Made by a program: the position numbers and the translations under genes. The notes beneath the pieces were generated by a model. That model saw only the letters and a program-made list of their open reading frames with translations, searched no databases and had not been told where the DNA came from. From Acidobacteriota bacterium (lineage in GTDB: Bacteria > Acidobacteriota > Terriglobia > Terriglobales > Acidobacteriaceae), in NCBI GenBank assembly GCA_003225005.1, contig QIAN01000172.1, positions 1 through 62,832 on the forward strand: a stretch of DNA of 62,832 nucleotides. The letters run 5' to 3'. Of this stretch, positions 15,605 through 25,067 are shown piece after piece; the first letter of the stretch is position 1, and each line of letters starts with the position of its first letter.

Positions 15605-17389
15605 ATGAAGCAGAGCTTTGCCATCGGCATCGGAGGCGCCGCCGGTCAGGGCGTCGCTACGCCGGGCGACATCTTCGCAAAGATCTTTAGCCGCCGAGGG
15701 CTACACCTGAATGCTTACAACGCCTATCAGTCGATCATCCGCGGCGGTCACACGTTTCTCACGATCCGCACCGGACCGGAAAAAGTCACCAACATGGGCG
15801 ACCGCTTGGACTTGCTGATCCCTTTGAATCAGGACGCGATGGATCGCCACCTCAGGCTGCTCGCTGCTGGCGCAGCATGCATTTACAACTCGGACACGAT
15901 CAAACCGGGCGTCGCCGCCAAAGGCGCAGAACTCTGCCCCCTTCCCGTCTCCAAGCTAGCGGACATAACTCGGAACAAAGTGGCCCAGAACACGCTCGCC
16001 GTGGGGGCTGGTCTCAGCATGATGGGCATTGGCTTCCAGGCACTGGAGCAGGTCCTCGGCGAACAGTTCAAGAAGAAGGGCGATGCCATGGTCTCGGAAA
16101 ACATCGCCATCGCGCGGGCTGGTTATGACTATGCAGCCGCGAACTTCAGGCCGTTCGCCCGGCCACTTCCCATGACGGCGAACCGCTATGCGGTACTCAG
16201 CGGCAACACAGCGATGGCCATGGGAGGCGCAGCCGCGGGGGTGAAATTCTACTGTGCTTACCCCATGAGCCCATCGACCGGAGTTCTGCATTGGATGGCA
16301 GCCCACGCTCGCAAGGCCGGCATCATGGTCCGGCAGGTGGAAGACGAGATTGGCGTGGTGAATATGACGATCGGCGCTGCTCATGCCGGTGTTCGGTCCA
16401 TGTGCGCCACTTCCGGCGGCGGATTTGCCTTGATGAGCGAAGGCCTCGGCCTCTCAGCCATGATGGAAACTCCGATAGTGGTGATCGACTGCCAGCGGGC
16501 TGGTCCGTCTACGGGAGTTCCCACCAAAACCGAGCAGGGCGACCTCTGGCAAATGTTGGGCGCAGCCTTCGGCGATTATCCTCGTGCCATAGCCGCACCG
16601 CTCGACGTTGGAGACTGCTTCAAAATCATCCCTGAGATTTTCAATATCGCTGACCGGTTCCAATGCCCGGGCATCGTGCTGTGCGATCTCTTGCTGGCAG
16701 AAGGTAGGCTCAGCGTCGATCCGAAGGACTTGGACTTTGCCCCTGTTGTTGATCGCGGGGAACTGATTACCACAGCCTCCTCCGGGCCAAATGGCGACAG
16801 CGTCTACAAACGGTACAAGATTACTCAAAGCGGCATTTCCCCGCGTGCCATTCCCGGCGTCGCTGGATACACCCACACGGCGGCAAGTGACGAACACGAT
16901 GAAGATGGCGTCCTGATCAGCGACGAATTCACTAACCCAACAAAGCGTCGCGCCATGATGGAAAAGCGCATGCGGAAGGTTACCGGCATTGCAGCCGCGG
17001 CGCCTCCGCCTGTGCTGTGGGGACCGCGTGATGCCGACGTCATCTTGATCGGCTGGGGATCGACCAAGGGCGTGATCGAGGAGACCTGCGAGATCCTCAC
17101 CGAGGAGGGTATTTCGGCCAGTCAACTCCAGATTCGCTGGCTCGTGCCGCTGCACGGCGATGCAATTCTCGACATTCTCAAAGACGCCCGGCACACGATG
17201 ATCGTGGAAAACAACTACAGCGGCCAGTTCGCCCGCTATCTGCGCAGCGAAACTAGCTTCGTACCGGACGGGTATATCCGAAAGTATGATGGGGAACCGT
17301 TCATGCCGCATCACATCGTCGAAGCAGTAAAAGAACAGCTGAGTGGCAAGTCCAGGCTCTCCGTACCCGCACACGAAATCTTGGTTTGA
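15605..17389 (+). CDS. korA: 2-oxoacid:ferredoxin oxidoreductase, fused gamma-alpha subunit
   Basis: A 594-residue subunit with the gamma domain first (residues about 10-185: IGGAAGQGVATPGDIFAKIF, NAYQSIIRGGHTFLTIRTG) and then the alpha/pyrimidine-binding domain (from about 195: NTAMAMGGAAAGVKFYCAYP, MSPSTGVL; TSGGGFALMSEGLGLSAMME). The C-terminal transketolase-like domain follows (about 480-575: WGSTKGVIEETCEI, MIVENNYSGQFARYL). This order is typical of KorA/VorB-type enzymes that oxidatively decarboxylate 2-oxoglutarate or related 2-oxoacids to acyl-CoA with ferredoxin. Substrate preference cannot be read from the sequence. AGGAG precedes the ATG by 6 bases. The partner beta subunit follows 12 bases downstream. 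Confidence 0.92.
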   Translation: MKQSFAIGIGGAAGQGVATPGDIFAKIFSRRGLHLNAYNAYQSIIRGGHTFLTIRTGPEKVTNMGDRLDLLIPLNQDAMDRHLRLLAAGAACIYNSDTIKPGVAAKGAELCPLPVSKLADITRNKVAQNTLAVGAGLSMMGIGFQALEQVLGEQFKKKGDAMVSENIAIARAGYDYAAANFRPFARPLPMTANRYAVLSGNTAMAMGGAAAGVKFYCAYPMSPSTGVLHWMAAHARKAGIMVRQVEDEIGVVNMTIGAAHAGVRSMCATSGGGFALMSEGLGLSAMMETPIVVIDCQRAGPSTGVPTKTEQGDLWQMLGAAFGDYPRAIAAPLDVGDCFKIIPEIFNIADRFQCPGIVLCDLLLAEGRLSVDPKDLDFAPVVDRGELITTASSGPNGDSVYKRYKITQSGISPRAIPGVAGYTHTAASDEHDEDGVLISDEFTNPTKRRAMMEKRMRKVTGIAAAAPPPVLWGPRDADVILIGWGSTKGVIEETCEILTEEGISASQLQIRWLVPLHGDAILDILKDARHTMIVENNYSGQFARYLRSETSFVPDGYIRKYDGEPFMPHHIVEAVKEQLSGKSRLSVPAHEILV

Positions 17390-17401
17390 GGAGAACAGAC
17401 A

Positions 17402-18298
17402 ATGGCGACAGCTCTAGCGGCTACCAACCACGTGGCCATGGCCGACTTGAAAGGCAAAGTCGATCCCGACTGGTGTCCCGGATGCGGAGATTTTGGTGTG
17501 CTCGCCGCGGTCCAGAAGGCCCTCGTCGAGTTGCAGATACCGAACTACAACGTGGTTACCATTAGCGGTATCGGCTGTTCGTCAAACTTCCCCGGCTTCA
17601 TCAACACCTATGGCATGCACACGTTGCACGGGCGGGCTTTGGCTGTGGCGACAGGAGTGAAGCTTGCCAATCACGATCTGACGGTACTCGTGACGGGCGG
17701 TGACGGCGATGGCTTCGGCATCGGTGGCAATCACTTTGTGCACAGCATGCGCCGGAACGTTGACCTGCTCTACATCGTGATGGACAATCAGATCTACGGC
17801 CTCACCACCGGCCAGACATCGCCCACCAGCCGCGTCGGCATGAAGACGAAGAGCATGCCCTTCGGCAACATCGAAGCCCCGGTGAATCCAATTTCGTTGG
17901 CCCTTGCCGCTGGAGCCACCTTCGTTGCCCGCGGGTTCAGCGCGGAACAGAAACATCTGACGGAACTGATCAAGCAGGGCATTCAGCACCAGGGTTTCTC
18001 GTTCCTCGATGTCTTCAGCCCCTGCGTCACCTATAACCATGACAACACCTACCAATGGTTCCGCCCCCGCGTGAAAAAGCTCGAAGACGATCCAGCGCAC
18101 GATCCCGCGGACTGGATGGCCGCGATGGGAAAGGCCCTGCTTTGGGATGAAGAGATTCCAATCGGGAAATTCTTTGAACGGACCGACCTACCGACTCTGC
18201 ATGGAGCAGAGCCTGTGCTGAACGCAGGCCCCCTTGTACATGCTGACTCGCAAATACCGGCGGACGTCAGCCGCGCTTTCGTTGAAGAGTTGATGTAG
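17402..18298 (+). CDS. korB: 2-oxoacid:ferredoxin oxidoreductase, beta (TPP) subunit
   Basis: A 298-residue thiamine diphosphate-binding subunit. Cys25 and Cys28 in [12 protein letters not shown] are the N-terminal cysteines shared with PorB/Kor[21 protein letters not shown] and the TPP motif [12 protein letters not shown] (about residues 100-111) with the later [16 protein letters not shown] are diagnostic. It forms the catalytic heterodimer with the upstream korA product, with GGAG before the ATG at 17402. No separate ferredoxin (delta) gene is adjacent. A ferredoxin-NADP reductase 2.5 kb downstream could exchange electrons with the same ferredoxin pool. Confidence 0.93.
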   Translation: MATALAATNHVAMADLKGKVDPDWCPGCGDFGVLAAVQKALVELQIPNYNVVTISGIGCSSNFPGFINTYGMHTLHGRALAVATGVKLANHDLTVLVTGGDGDGFGIGGNHFVHSMRRNVDLLYIVMDNQIYGLTTGQTSPTSRVGMKTKSMPFGNIEAPVNPISLALAAGATFVARGFSAEQKHLTELIKQGIQHQGFSFLDVFSPCVTYNHDNTYQWFRPRVKKLEDDPAHDPADWMAAMGKALLWDEEIPIGKFFERTDLPTLHGAEPVLNAGPLVHADSQIPADVSRAFVEELM

Positions 18299-18350
18299 AG
18301 TCCAACAGCAAGGCTCTGTGATAAGTCGGCGCCATCAGACCTCCTTAACG

Positions 18351-18560
18351 ATGAGCGTGAACTTCGCCGAGCGGGCGCACAACCACAACTGGGAACTGCA
18401 CCCAGTCATCCGATCCTTGTTGGAGACGGATTTTTACAAGCTCCTGATGGTGCAGTTCATCTGGAAGCATTACCCGAAAACGCGGGTGAAGTTCTCATTA
18501 ATCAATCGCACTTCTTGGGTGCGTCTGGCCGACATGTTCGCGACCGGGGAGATTGCCTAG
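18351..18560 (+). pseudogene. pncB: N-terminal stump of nicotinate phosphoribosyltransferase
   Basis: Starts [18 protein letters not shown] at 18351 and reads [31 protein letters not shown]: the unmistakable start of PncB (the DFYKLTM-type and F-x-L-x-N-R-T motifs). After about 60 residues homology ends and a stop follows at 18560. The catalytic His region and phosphoribosyl-binding barrel are absent from the following kilobase. A complete protein has about 400 residues. It lies 50 bases after korB in the same direction and was probably the next gene of that operon. Confidence 0.78.
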
Positions 18561-19004
18561 TTTTCGGAAGCAGCGAAAGGCTAATACCTGGTAGTGCCAA
18601 TAGGCCTTGCTTCCACCGACTCATACGTCCCCTCATCAGGCTCTCAAGAATGGGGCATTCGGCAATCGCGGCTCACATCCCGAGCAGGGTTTCGTTAGCT
18701 TCCGAAGTGTCCTTTCCATGGACTCACGGCTTCTAATCCTGCTTTGAATATCGGCGATCTTCGCCTCAGCCGTTGCCCGTATGCCTGCACTCGTTGTCCT
18801 TGGTAACACTCGCAGCGATCACAATTCCCCGATCTCTTTGAGAGAGAAACCCAGTTTCATTTGCCCGCTGGATAAACCTTAGTTAGCCGCTGGGTAGCTT
18901 CAATCGGGAAGAGGCGATAACCCCCGAGGCGCTACGCGGTGGCTTGGGCAGAAGGGCCGCCATCTTAGCTTACCTAGCGCACGGTTTCGAGGTCATTGCG
19001 AGCG
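18561..19004. other. Non-coding stretch after the pncB stump
   Basis: No gene or RNA recognised; probably the scar of the deletion that removed pncB. Confidence 0.35.
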
Positions 19005-19205
19005 GTCAGGTTCACCAGGAAGGCCAGATCGGAGCTACGCATGGGAACTTGAGGGCTGGAGCAAGACTCTTCCCCACCCACGGAGAGTAGCAATGGAGGC
19101 AACGATTTTTACCGGCTGGATCTACGATCTACCGCATGCGGAACAGGTGAAGGTAGCCATCCGCTGATGCTGCGCGCCATCGCAGCGGGCATTAAGAATG
19201 GTTCA
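19005..19205 (+). mobile_element. IS110-family transposase remnant (N-terminal piece)
   Basis: Plus-strand frames give GQVHQEGQIGATHGNL and MEATIFTGWIYD, then LPHAEQVKVA and, after a one-base loss, PLMLRAIAAGIKNG. This corresponds to residues about 20-90 of IS110-type transposases, including the conserved ATIFTGWIYDHLLPHA-like block that precedes the NDRIDA motif. There are several small indels and an internal stop. Neither end of the element is identifiable. It belongs to a different lineage from the other two IS110 remnants in the window. Confidence 0.65.
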
Positions 19206-19436
19206 CCCTAGAGGGGCCGACACTGCTGTTGGTGATGTGTCCTCGTGCTGCCGGGGCTCACGCTGCGGCGAGCGGTTGGATGTGGCCGAGTTGAGTTAAG
19301 AGTATGTATTGATCGTAGTAACAACCACCGGATACGACTCGCCCTTGCTTGTCGAAGTGGCAGATTTCGGGGAAGGCAAGCTCAGTGCCGCAGGTCCTTG
19401 TAGCTCTTTACAGAACCTAAGAGTTATGATGGCTTC

Positions 19437-20615
19437 GTGATCATCGGTGTGCCTAAGGAGAGTTATCCGGACGAGCGACGCGTTGCGCTCGTTCCCACGG
19501 TGATCCCGAATCTCGTCAAGGCGGGGTTCGAAGTGCTGGTCGAGACCGGAGCAGGAGCGGAGGCGGGCTACCCGGATGCTCTTTATGTCGAACAGGGTGC
19601 CAAGATCCTCGCCGATCGCCGTGCGGTCTTCGGTGGTGCGGACATCATTGTTCAGGTTCTGTGCTACGGATCGAATGATGTTACCGGGCTAGCGGACCTT
19701 CCATTGCTGCGTAGTGAGCAAATCCTTGTCGGCTTCTTGCGGCCGCTGGGGTCGGTGGGCGTAATCCAGCAGATTACCCAAACGGGGGTCATCTCGTTCG
19801 CTGAGGAGTTGATGCCGCGTACCACGCGAGCGCAAAGTATGGACACGCTCTCCTCCATGGGTACGATCTGCGGCTACAAAGCCGTTCTCATCGCGGCCAG
19901 CACCTTGCCCAAAATCGTCCCTATGCTAACGACCGCGGCAGGTACCATCACGCCGGCGCGCATCCTGGTGATTGGCGCTGGAGTCGCTGGGCTGCAAGCC
20001 GTTGCCACTGCACACCGCCTTGGCGCGGTCGCCTCTGCCTACGATTTGCGACCGGCAACCAAAGAACAAGTGCAGAGCCTGGGTGGCCGGTTCGTGGAAC
20101 TCCCGATTGAGGCCAAAAACTCGGAGGATGAACGCGGATACGGTACAGCGCAGGATGAGAGCTTCTACGCTCGGCAGCGTGAACTTCTCAGCCGCACAGT
20201 CGCGGAGAGCGACGTGGTTATAACCACGGCCGTCGTACCGGGCAAGAAAGCCCCGGTACTGGTGACCCGCGAGATGGTAAAAGGAATGGCGCCTGGCTCC
20301 GTGATCTTTGATCTGGCCGCCGAACGCGGAGGCAACTGCGAACTGACGTGTGCCGGCCAAACCGTGGTGGAGCACGGTGTCACCATCATCGGCCGGATCA
20401 ATGTCGCCAGCCAAGTGCCTTATCATGCCAGCCAGATGTATGGACGCAATATCACCGCTTTTCTTCTGAACTTGGTAAAGGATGGGAAGCTGCGGCCCGA
20501 TTCCGAAGACGAAATTATTCGCGAGACTCTTTTAACCCGTGGTGGCGAGATCGTGAATCGGCGGGTTCGCGAGTTTTTCGCGTTGCCGGAGCTGATTTCG
20601 CAGAGAGCCGCTTAG
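19437..20615 (+). CDS. pntA: NAD(P) transhydrogenase subunit alpha, NAD(H)-binding part
   Basis: A 392-residue soluble domain I of proton-translocating transhydrogenase, related to alanine dehydrogenase. N-terminal MIIGVPKESYPDERRVALVP; the RQD-loop region VISFAEELMPRTTRAQSMDT; nucleotide-binding VIGAGVAGLQAVATAHRLGA near residue 180; then DVVITTAVVPGKKAPVLVT and GNCELTCAGQTVVEHG. Domain I binds NAD(H). Transhydrogenation also needs the membrane domain II (PntAB) and the NADP-binding PntB, and neither is adjacent: the next gene is on the opposite strand. The start is GTG at 19437 without a clear ribosome-binding site. The other subunits may lie elsewhere, or this copy may be orphaned. Confidence 0.87.
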   Translation: MIIGVPKESYPDERRVALVPTVIPNLVKAGFEVLVETGAGAEAGYPDALYVEQGAKILADRRAVFGGADIIVQVLCYGSNDVTGLADLPLLRSEQILVGFLRPLGSVGVIQQITQTGVISFAEELMPRTTRAQSMDTLSSMGTICGYKAVLIAASTLPKIVPMLTTAAGTITPARILVIGAGVAGLQAVATAHRLGAVASAYDLRPATKEQVQSLGGRFVELPIEAKNSEDERGYGTAQDESFYARQRELLSRTVAESDVVITTAVVPGKKAPVLVTREMVKGMAPGSVIFDLAAERGGNCELTCAGQTVVEHGVTIIGRINVASQVPYHASQMYGRNITAFLLNLVKDGKLRPDSEDEIIRETLLTRGGEIVNRRVREFFALPELISQRAA

Positions 20616-20744
20616 TCGGGCCTGGCGTCGGTATGGTCTGTCATCCGCTTACGCGAGCAGGACTGCGCGGTAAAACACTGGACGCGCTCCCTTTGATTGG
20701 AGCCATTGCGCAGCACAAAGAATACGCTTCTCAGATACTGCGTT

Positions 20745-21521
20745 TCACGCGGCCGATTTCTTCGCCGGCACCCAGTAGATCTCCTCCTTGAGCGCTTCCT
20801 TCGGATAGCCACACCGTTTCAGAATCTCCTTGCAGTGCTCAATCATCTCCGGGTGGCCGCAAAGATAGGCGACGCAGTTCTCGCGGGTGGTCCCCCACAT
20901 GTCGGCGTACTTCCGTAGAATGTCCTCCACTCGGCCCGTTTCACCCTGCCATTTCTCATCTTCCCAGGGGCGGCTGACCGTAGGCACCGACTTCAGCCAA
21001 GGAACCTGTCGCGCATACTCCTGTATCTCGTCGTGATACCCGAACTCCCATGAGCGGCTGGCTCCGGTCAGCAGGAACAGCTTGTGCTCGCCTGCGAACT
21101 TGCCGTCCTTCCAATCTTGGTACAGCGTGCGGACGTAGCTTACAAAGGGCGCAACGCCCGTCACCGTGCAAACGAGGAGATGGTTGGTTCGACCGTTCCT
21201 GGTGTCGAGTGTAAACCGGCCCTTGGCAACCTTGCGCATGAGCAGTTGGTCGCCCCGCTGCAGCGTATAGAGCTGAGGTGTGAGGTCGCCGTCAGGTACG
21301 AGTTCGAAGAAAAACTCCATTTCGTCCTCATAGGGCGACGACACAATAGAATAGGGTCGCTCAGACCGCTTCTGCGGTCCCTCCACACCCAGGGTGGCGT
21401 ATTGTCCGGGCACGAACTTGAATTCACCGCCGGGATTGACGCGAATCATCCAAAGGTCAGGGGCAAAATCAATCCGCTTCGAAATCCTCGGGTGATAAAA
21501 CTTGTCGTCGGTAGCGCTCAT
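20745..21521 (-). CDS. fpr: Ferredoxin-NADP reductase
   Basis: A 258-residue FAD enzyme that passes electrons between ferredoxin/flavodoxin and NADP(H). FAD-binding RPYSIVSSPYE (the RxYS motif, residues about 55-65) and LLMRKVAKGRFTLD. The NADP-binding half has VCTVTGVAPFVSYVRTLYQD (G-T-G-x-A-P-like), LLTGASRSWEFGYHDEIQEY and the C-terminal YLCGHPEMIEHCKEIL. The tail ends in YWVPAKKSAA with an aromatic residue in the Fpr-type position. It faces pntA convergently. With korAB and pntA, the region brings together ferredoxin reduction, ferredoxin-NADP exchange and NAD/NADP exchange. Confidence 0.9.
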   Translation of the reverse strand: MSATDDKFYHPRISKRIDFAPDLWMIRVNPGGEFKFVPGQYATLGVEGPQKRSERPYSIVSSPYEDEMEFFFELVPDGDLTPQLYTLQRGDQLLMRKVAKGRFTLDTRNGRTNHLLVCTVTGVAPFVSYVRTLYQDWKDGKFAGEHKLFLLTGASRSWEFGYHDEIQEYARQVPWLKSVPTVSRPWEDEKWQGETGRVEDILRKYADMWGTTRENCVAYLCGHPEMIEHCKEILKRCGYPKEALKEEIYWVPAKKSAA

Positions 21522-21769
21522 CAGAACCTCCCATAAGCACGGAGGAACCTTCGGAAATCTGCAACAGCTTACCGGAATCGAGCGTGAACGCGGATGCTAA
21601 CCGGCATTTCCGTTTTCAACTTCCGCCATTGTACATCAGTCACCTACCTGGGTTTACCTTTGGCATCGGCAGACCGCAAGAGCGCCTGATCCTGAAAGAA
21701 ACAATTTCAAGTCGACAGAATTAAAGCGCCTGTTCCAGAGCCTTGGATGCCTCTCGTCTTTCTCAAAAC
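21522..21769. other. Upstream region of fpr
   Basis: Should hold the fpr promoter on the minus strand. I see no other feature. Confidence 0.3.
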
Positions 21770-21983
21770 GGACCACAGCGACATCGTCTGGAACTGCTGA
21801 ACGAGAGCGTTGGCGTATCTGGGAGCGGCGCGTACCAATGCTTTGCAGTCGAAAACCTCGCAGGAGCGAATGCCGATCGCGTCCTGGCGCTCGCCGCCTA
21901 CAAGGATTTCCTCACCCTCTGGACAGACGCCGATCCCGAGATTCCTGAAGCAAGCCAAGGCCGAGTACTCGAAGCTGCAGTAA
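21770..21983 (+). pseudogene. C-terminal tail of a Ser/Thr kinase-TPR protein
   Basis: Reads LALAAYKDFLTLWTDADPEI followed, after a one-base shift, by LKQAKAEYSKLQ and a stop at 21983. This is the typical last TPR unit and terminus of acidobacterial protein kinase/TPR or winged-helix/TPR proteins. Upstream sequence (HRLELLNESVGVSGSGAYQ) is degraded. It is a remnant only. Confidence 0.55.
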
Positions 21984-22120
21984 CGGGCAAAGTCCTGCCT
22001 CTTCGCTTCCTCCTTAACGACTCGGTGTCGAGGGCGGGGATGGTCTTGAGCTAAGATTTGAGCCTCCGTTTCGGCGGTTGGAGGCCGAGGGGCACCAGCC
22101 TTGCGCGGTAGCTCCCCGGA

Positions 22121-22864
22121 TCACTTCACGGGTTCCCAGCCTTCTGGCAGCAAATCGAATGCGAGCGTGTCACGGTAGGCGTACTGATTGCCTTCCAGTA
22201 CTGCCACTGGCGTCAACATATGCCAGATGCGATCATCGTCGAAGACGTAACACTCACCCGATTCGCGCATCGTGAAGCGATCCATTTCGTGTTTCTCATT
22301 GTCGGTTATGATGACTTCGCCGCCGTGAGCGCCGCAGCGGGCTAGCAGATGCGTGGCGATGTACTTTTCCCCGTCTTTATGTAAGCCCGGTGGGCTTGTG
22401 TCACACGGCCGACCCGGCGTAGCCGTGAACCTGATTGTATGCATGTTGACTAAATATCTAGTACCCACCGCCGAGAGCGGCAGGTAATGAAGGTGGTAAG
22501 CAATCATCTTGCGAACGCCTATGGAATCGGCGATGGCCGGGGGTAGCGGAGCGTACTCTCGCTGCTGGCCGCCTAGGGTCGTGTTGTATTTTTCCAGCTG
22601 CACATAGGGTGCGCTCTCCTCGCTCGACCAAACTTTTACACCGCCCTCAACAATCTCGGCCCGGAGACGATTTAAGGAACGATACCTGTCGCCCCCGTCA
22701 TAGTACTTGTCCTTTGGAATGGACCAGGCTGCATGGGCTAACTCTTCCAGCGTGCGCGCTATGTCTACATCAACTCTGAGCGGCTGACGACTAAATCCGC
22801 GGTCGACGAGGTCATTTCGCGACCTGGCATTCGTTCCAACCGGAATAAAGCTGTCTTGACCCAT
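22121..22864 (-). CDS. 2-oxoglutarate/Fe(II)-dependent dioxygenase, IDO-like (PF10014 type)
   Basis: The start at 22864 (MGQDSFIP) is supported by AGGAA 5 bases upstream; the frame is open further, without a site. The 247-residue protein carries the iron triad His162-x-Asp164 (GLHKDGEKYIATHLLARCG) and His215 (DRIWHMLTPV), and an arginine near 231 (AYRDTLAFD) suited to bind 2-oxoglutarate. The GGEVIITDN stretch and overall length match the 2OG-Fe dioxygenase family that includes L-isoleucine 4-hydroxylase. Hydroxylation of a free amino acid is therefore likely, but the substrate is not predictable. The gene stands alone. Confidence 0.78.
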   Translation of the reverse strand: MGQDSFIPVGTNARSRNDLVDRGFSRQPLRVDVDIARTLEELAHAAWSIPKDKYYDGGDRYRSLNRLRAEIVEGGVKVWSSEESAPYVQLEKYNTTLGGQQREYAPLPPAIADSIGVRKMIAYHLHYLPLSAVGTRYLVNMHTIRFTATPGRPCDTSPPGLHKDGEKYIATHLLARCGAHGGEVIITDNEKHEMDRFTMRESGECYVFDDDRIWHMLTPVAVLEGNQYAYRDTLAFDLLPEGWEPVK

Positions 22865-23595
22865 GATCGTTCCTGACAAATGCTTGACGATTGCATGACC
22901 ACGCAGATTTCCCTGTCTGTCGCTGGCAGCGAATCGACACACACCAAGCGTCTATTAACCGGAATCTCCTTTTTTGACTTCAAGAACGCTGGCGATCATA
23001 CACCCATCTCGCCGTTCACGATAAGGGGGAAGGATTTTCATCTGAAGTGCTACGAATCGGTATACGATCCGCACCAGCACAGCCGAAATTGCGCCATTTG
23101 GCGGCCCACTTTTGCGATACCTCTCCCCGCTTCTTACTGGCTGGCGGTTCACACGGCGGCTGCTGCGTTGGCGGAAATAATTTCGAAGCGCCCCTCATGC
23201 TCAGCTGATGGGGTGGAGAGACAAGCCGATGAACCTGCACACCCACAGGGGCGCATTTCAACGTGGGAGTGGTTTTCTTAAACGTTAGCGACCACATTGC
23301 TAAGGGCACAAAAAATAGAAATCAGTCCCGAAAAAATCGTTGCTCTCACCTACGGTTTTGACGCCACCACCGTTTACTGGCCCAACGCGAAGTCTTTCGA
23401 TTGGCAGAAGGAATACTGGGACATGTCCCCACGCAGCTATTGGTACGCCGCTGGGCACTATTCTGCCAGCGAGCACGGCGGTCCTGGAGGTACTCCGTTA
23501 ACCAGCCGTCCTGCCACGGAAACCACGAACGAGTTCGGCTTTGCTCACCAAGTCCAAGCCCGCGATCTACCACCGACTCAACCGAAGCCCGCCAC
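22865..23595. other. Long non-coding stretch
   Basis: Contains the promoter side of the dioxygenase gene at its left end. Two overlapping open frames (22880-23281 and 23297-23599, plus strand) have no family features, signal peptide or ribosome-binding site and are probably chance. A short VALTYGFDATTVYWPNAKSF stretch might be a protein fragment, but I cannot assign it. Confidence 0.35.
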
Positions 23596-24246
23596 TTAGT
23601 TCTTGCTGCGATAGGCCTCAATCACCATGAATTTTTCCCATGCCTTGCCGTCGTCTGATTTTTCGCCTCGCCAAGTAAAGTGATTCTCGGAGATGTTAGT
23701 GTAAGTAGCGCGCGTAAACACATGGGAGGCAACGGGCTCCTTCATGTTGTACGTAATTCCTTTTTCATCGATCTTGACGCCGCTCAGGTCTTCCGTTCCT
23801 AGGTCCACCCAGGTGCCACCCAGAGCGTTTAGCCATTTCATATTCCAGGTCTTCTTCTTTGCATCATACGAGCGAAGGTTTATGCCCAGCACCAGAAGCT
23901 CGCCAGCGGGCGTAGTCATTCGGTATTCGTCCGCAATCACATAGCCATCAAGAATGAGGCGCCCTTCCCATGTCGCTTTCAGACTCTCCCAAATTCCGTC
24001 GCCTCGCTTTAGTTCTGCGTCGCAACTCCATTCGCCAATAAGAAAGGCGAATCGAGAAAGTTCTGGGGGTGCCTTAGGATTGAGTTTCCCATACTCCCGT
24101 TCAGCTCTTTTCATGGCTCGAGAATCATCCTCTGCAGTCTCCAGCATGGGTCGTGCAAGGACCTGCGGGCTCTGAGGCGCCTGCGCCTGGATTGATATAA
24201 CGAGAAACATCATGCAAACCGCCAGTAGTGCAGTCTGTCTCTTCAC
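23596..24246 (-). CDS. Secreted DUF1579-like protein
   Basis: The GTG at 24246, with GGAAG 5 bases upstream, starts a signal peptide (KRQTALLAVCMMFLVISIQA), which decides this start over the longer open frame to 24459. The mature part (about 195 residues) has the DUF1579/lipocalin-like features: LSRFAFLIGEWSCDAELKRG, ATWEGRLILDGYVIADEYRM, LGINLRSYDAKKKTWNMKWL and a C-terminal HFTWRGEKSDDGKAWEKFMV, IEAYRSK. Such proteins form a small extracytoplasmic beta-barrel and have no known ligand. They are common and multi-copy in Acidobacteria. No operon partner. Confidence 0.78.
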   Translation of the reverse strand: MKRQTALLAVCMMFLVISIQAQAPQSPQVLARPMLETAEDDSRAMKRAEREYGKLNPKAPPELSRFAFLIGEWSCDAELKRGDGIWESLKATWEGRLILDGYVIADEYRMTTPAGELLVLGINLRSYDAKKKTWNMKWLNALGGTWVDLGTEDLSGVKIDEKGITYNMKEPVASHVFTRATYTNISENHFTWRGEKSDDGKAWEKFMVIEAYRSKN

Positions 24247-24807
24247 AATCGCTTCCGTTTTGAATCGGCCCCGCAGCAGATGTAGGTGGCATGGAAACTC
24301 ACGTTCACGGCGCCGCGTGCGAGGATGATACATCCCGCCTCCAGATTTCAACCGAGAATCGTTCTCACTTCGCAGTCTTGTCGTAAGGGCATCGCGTCTA
24401 TTCGACGGATTGTCCCAAGGGCCCTCTAGCAAAGGTGCGGATTTGCGACCCGCTCCCACGTAGACGGGTAGTCAGCGAGTCGGACATGTTGCATCGCTGA
24501 TGTCAGGATTCAGAAACGGGCTTCGGGGACGTCAACGAACGCCGTTTCGGGCGGTTTGTTGGCCACACGGGAGTGTCTGGATGCCGGTTTACCCGATCAG
24601 TAATGAGAAGTCTTAGGGGGCTGTATCCGAAGTGCCCAGCCCGAGATCAGCCATCGCATAGCTTGCACAAGGGGGCGCTCCAGATACAGCCGTAAGATTT
24701 CTGGAGCAGAGTCACATCTCGAGCGCAGAGTCTTTTGCGAACACTAGTATCGTTTCCGCATCTTCAGTACTTTCACAGATTATTCGGTCGCGGTGCGTCG
24801 CGCTGAG
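24247..24807. other. Non-coding stretch with a 9-bp inverted repeat
   Basis: GGCTGTATC (24618-24626) and GATACAGCC (24683-24691) flank 56 bases. This could be a small palindromic element. Otherwise nothing recognised. Confidence 0.35.
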
Positions 24808-25067
24808 CTATCTACTGGGGAGGCCTCGGCCACGGCGGCTGAACGAAAGCCGGGTAGCGGCTATGGCCTTGCCGTCCGGCGGTTTGAACGAGAGTTGCTC
24901 CGGGAGGAAAGCGATGCGGTCACGGGTGGCTTCGGCGCTGATGCGTGCGGCGCGTCATAGATCTTGACCTTCTTCGGTTCGCTCACCATCTCGAAGTATT
25001 GCTTGGCCAGCTCGCCATTCAGAAAGGGTTCATCGGTTGCGTACTGTAGAAACATTGCCGTGTTCAT
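24808..25067 (-). pseudogene. C-terminal fragment of an alpha/beta hydrolase
   Basis: Minus-strand frames read MFLQYATDEPFLNGELAKQY, FEMVSEPKKVKIYDAPHA, and after a frameshift near 24950 EATRDRIAFLPEQLSFKPPD. The DEPFL segment and the PHA segment (normally containing the catalytic Asp and His neighbourhood) are typical for the end of alpha/beta hydrolases of the dienelactone-hydrolase type. The first 200 residues, including the nucleophile elbow, are missing. An RBS-like sequence before MNTAMF is probably fortuitous. Confidence 0.6.

Noticed and set aside
18561..19004. Continuation of pncB in other frames
   Set aside because: No PncB motifs found in any frame of this interval.
22880..23599. 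Two plus-strand frames between the dioxygenase and DUF1579-like genes
   Set aside because: No ribosome-binding site, signal peptide or recognisable motif; low coding quality.
24618..24691. 9-bp inverted repeat as insertion-sequence ends
   Set aside because: The 56-base interior has no features, and without a second copy or target duplication the claim cannot be supported. It is noted only in the region entry.
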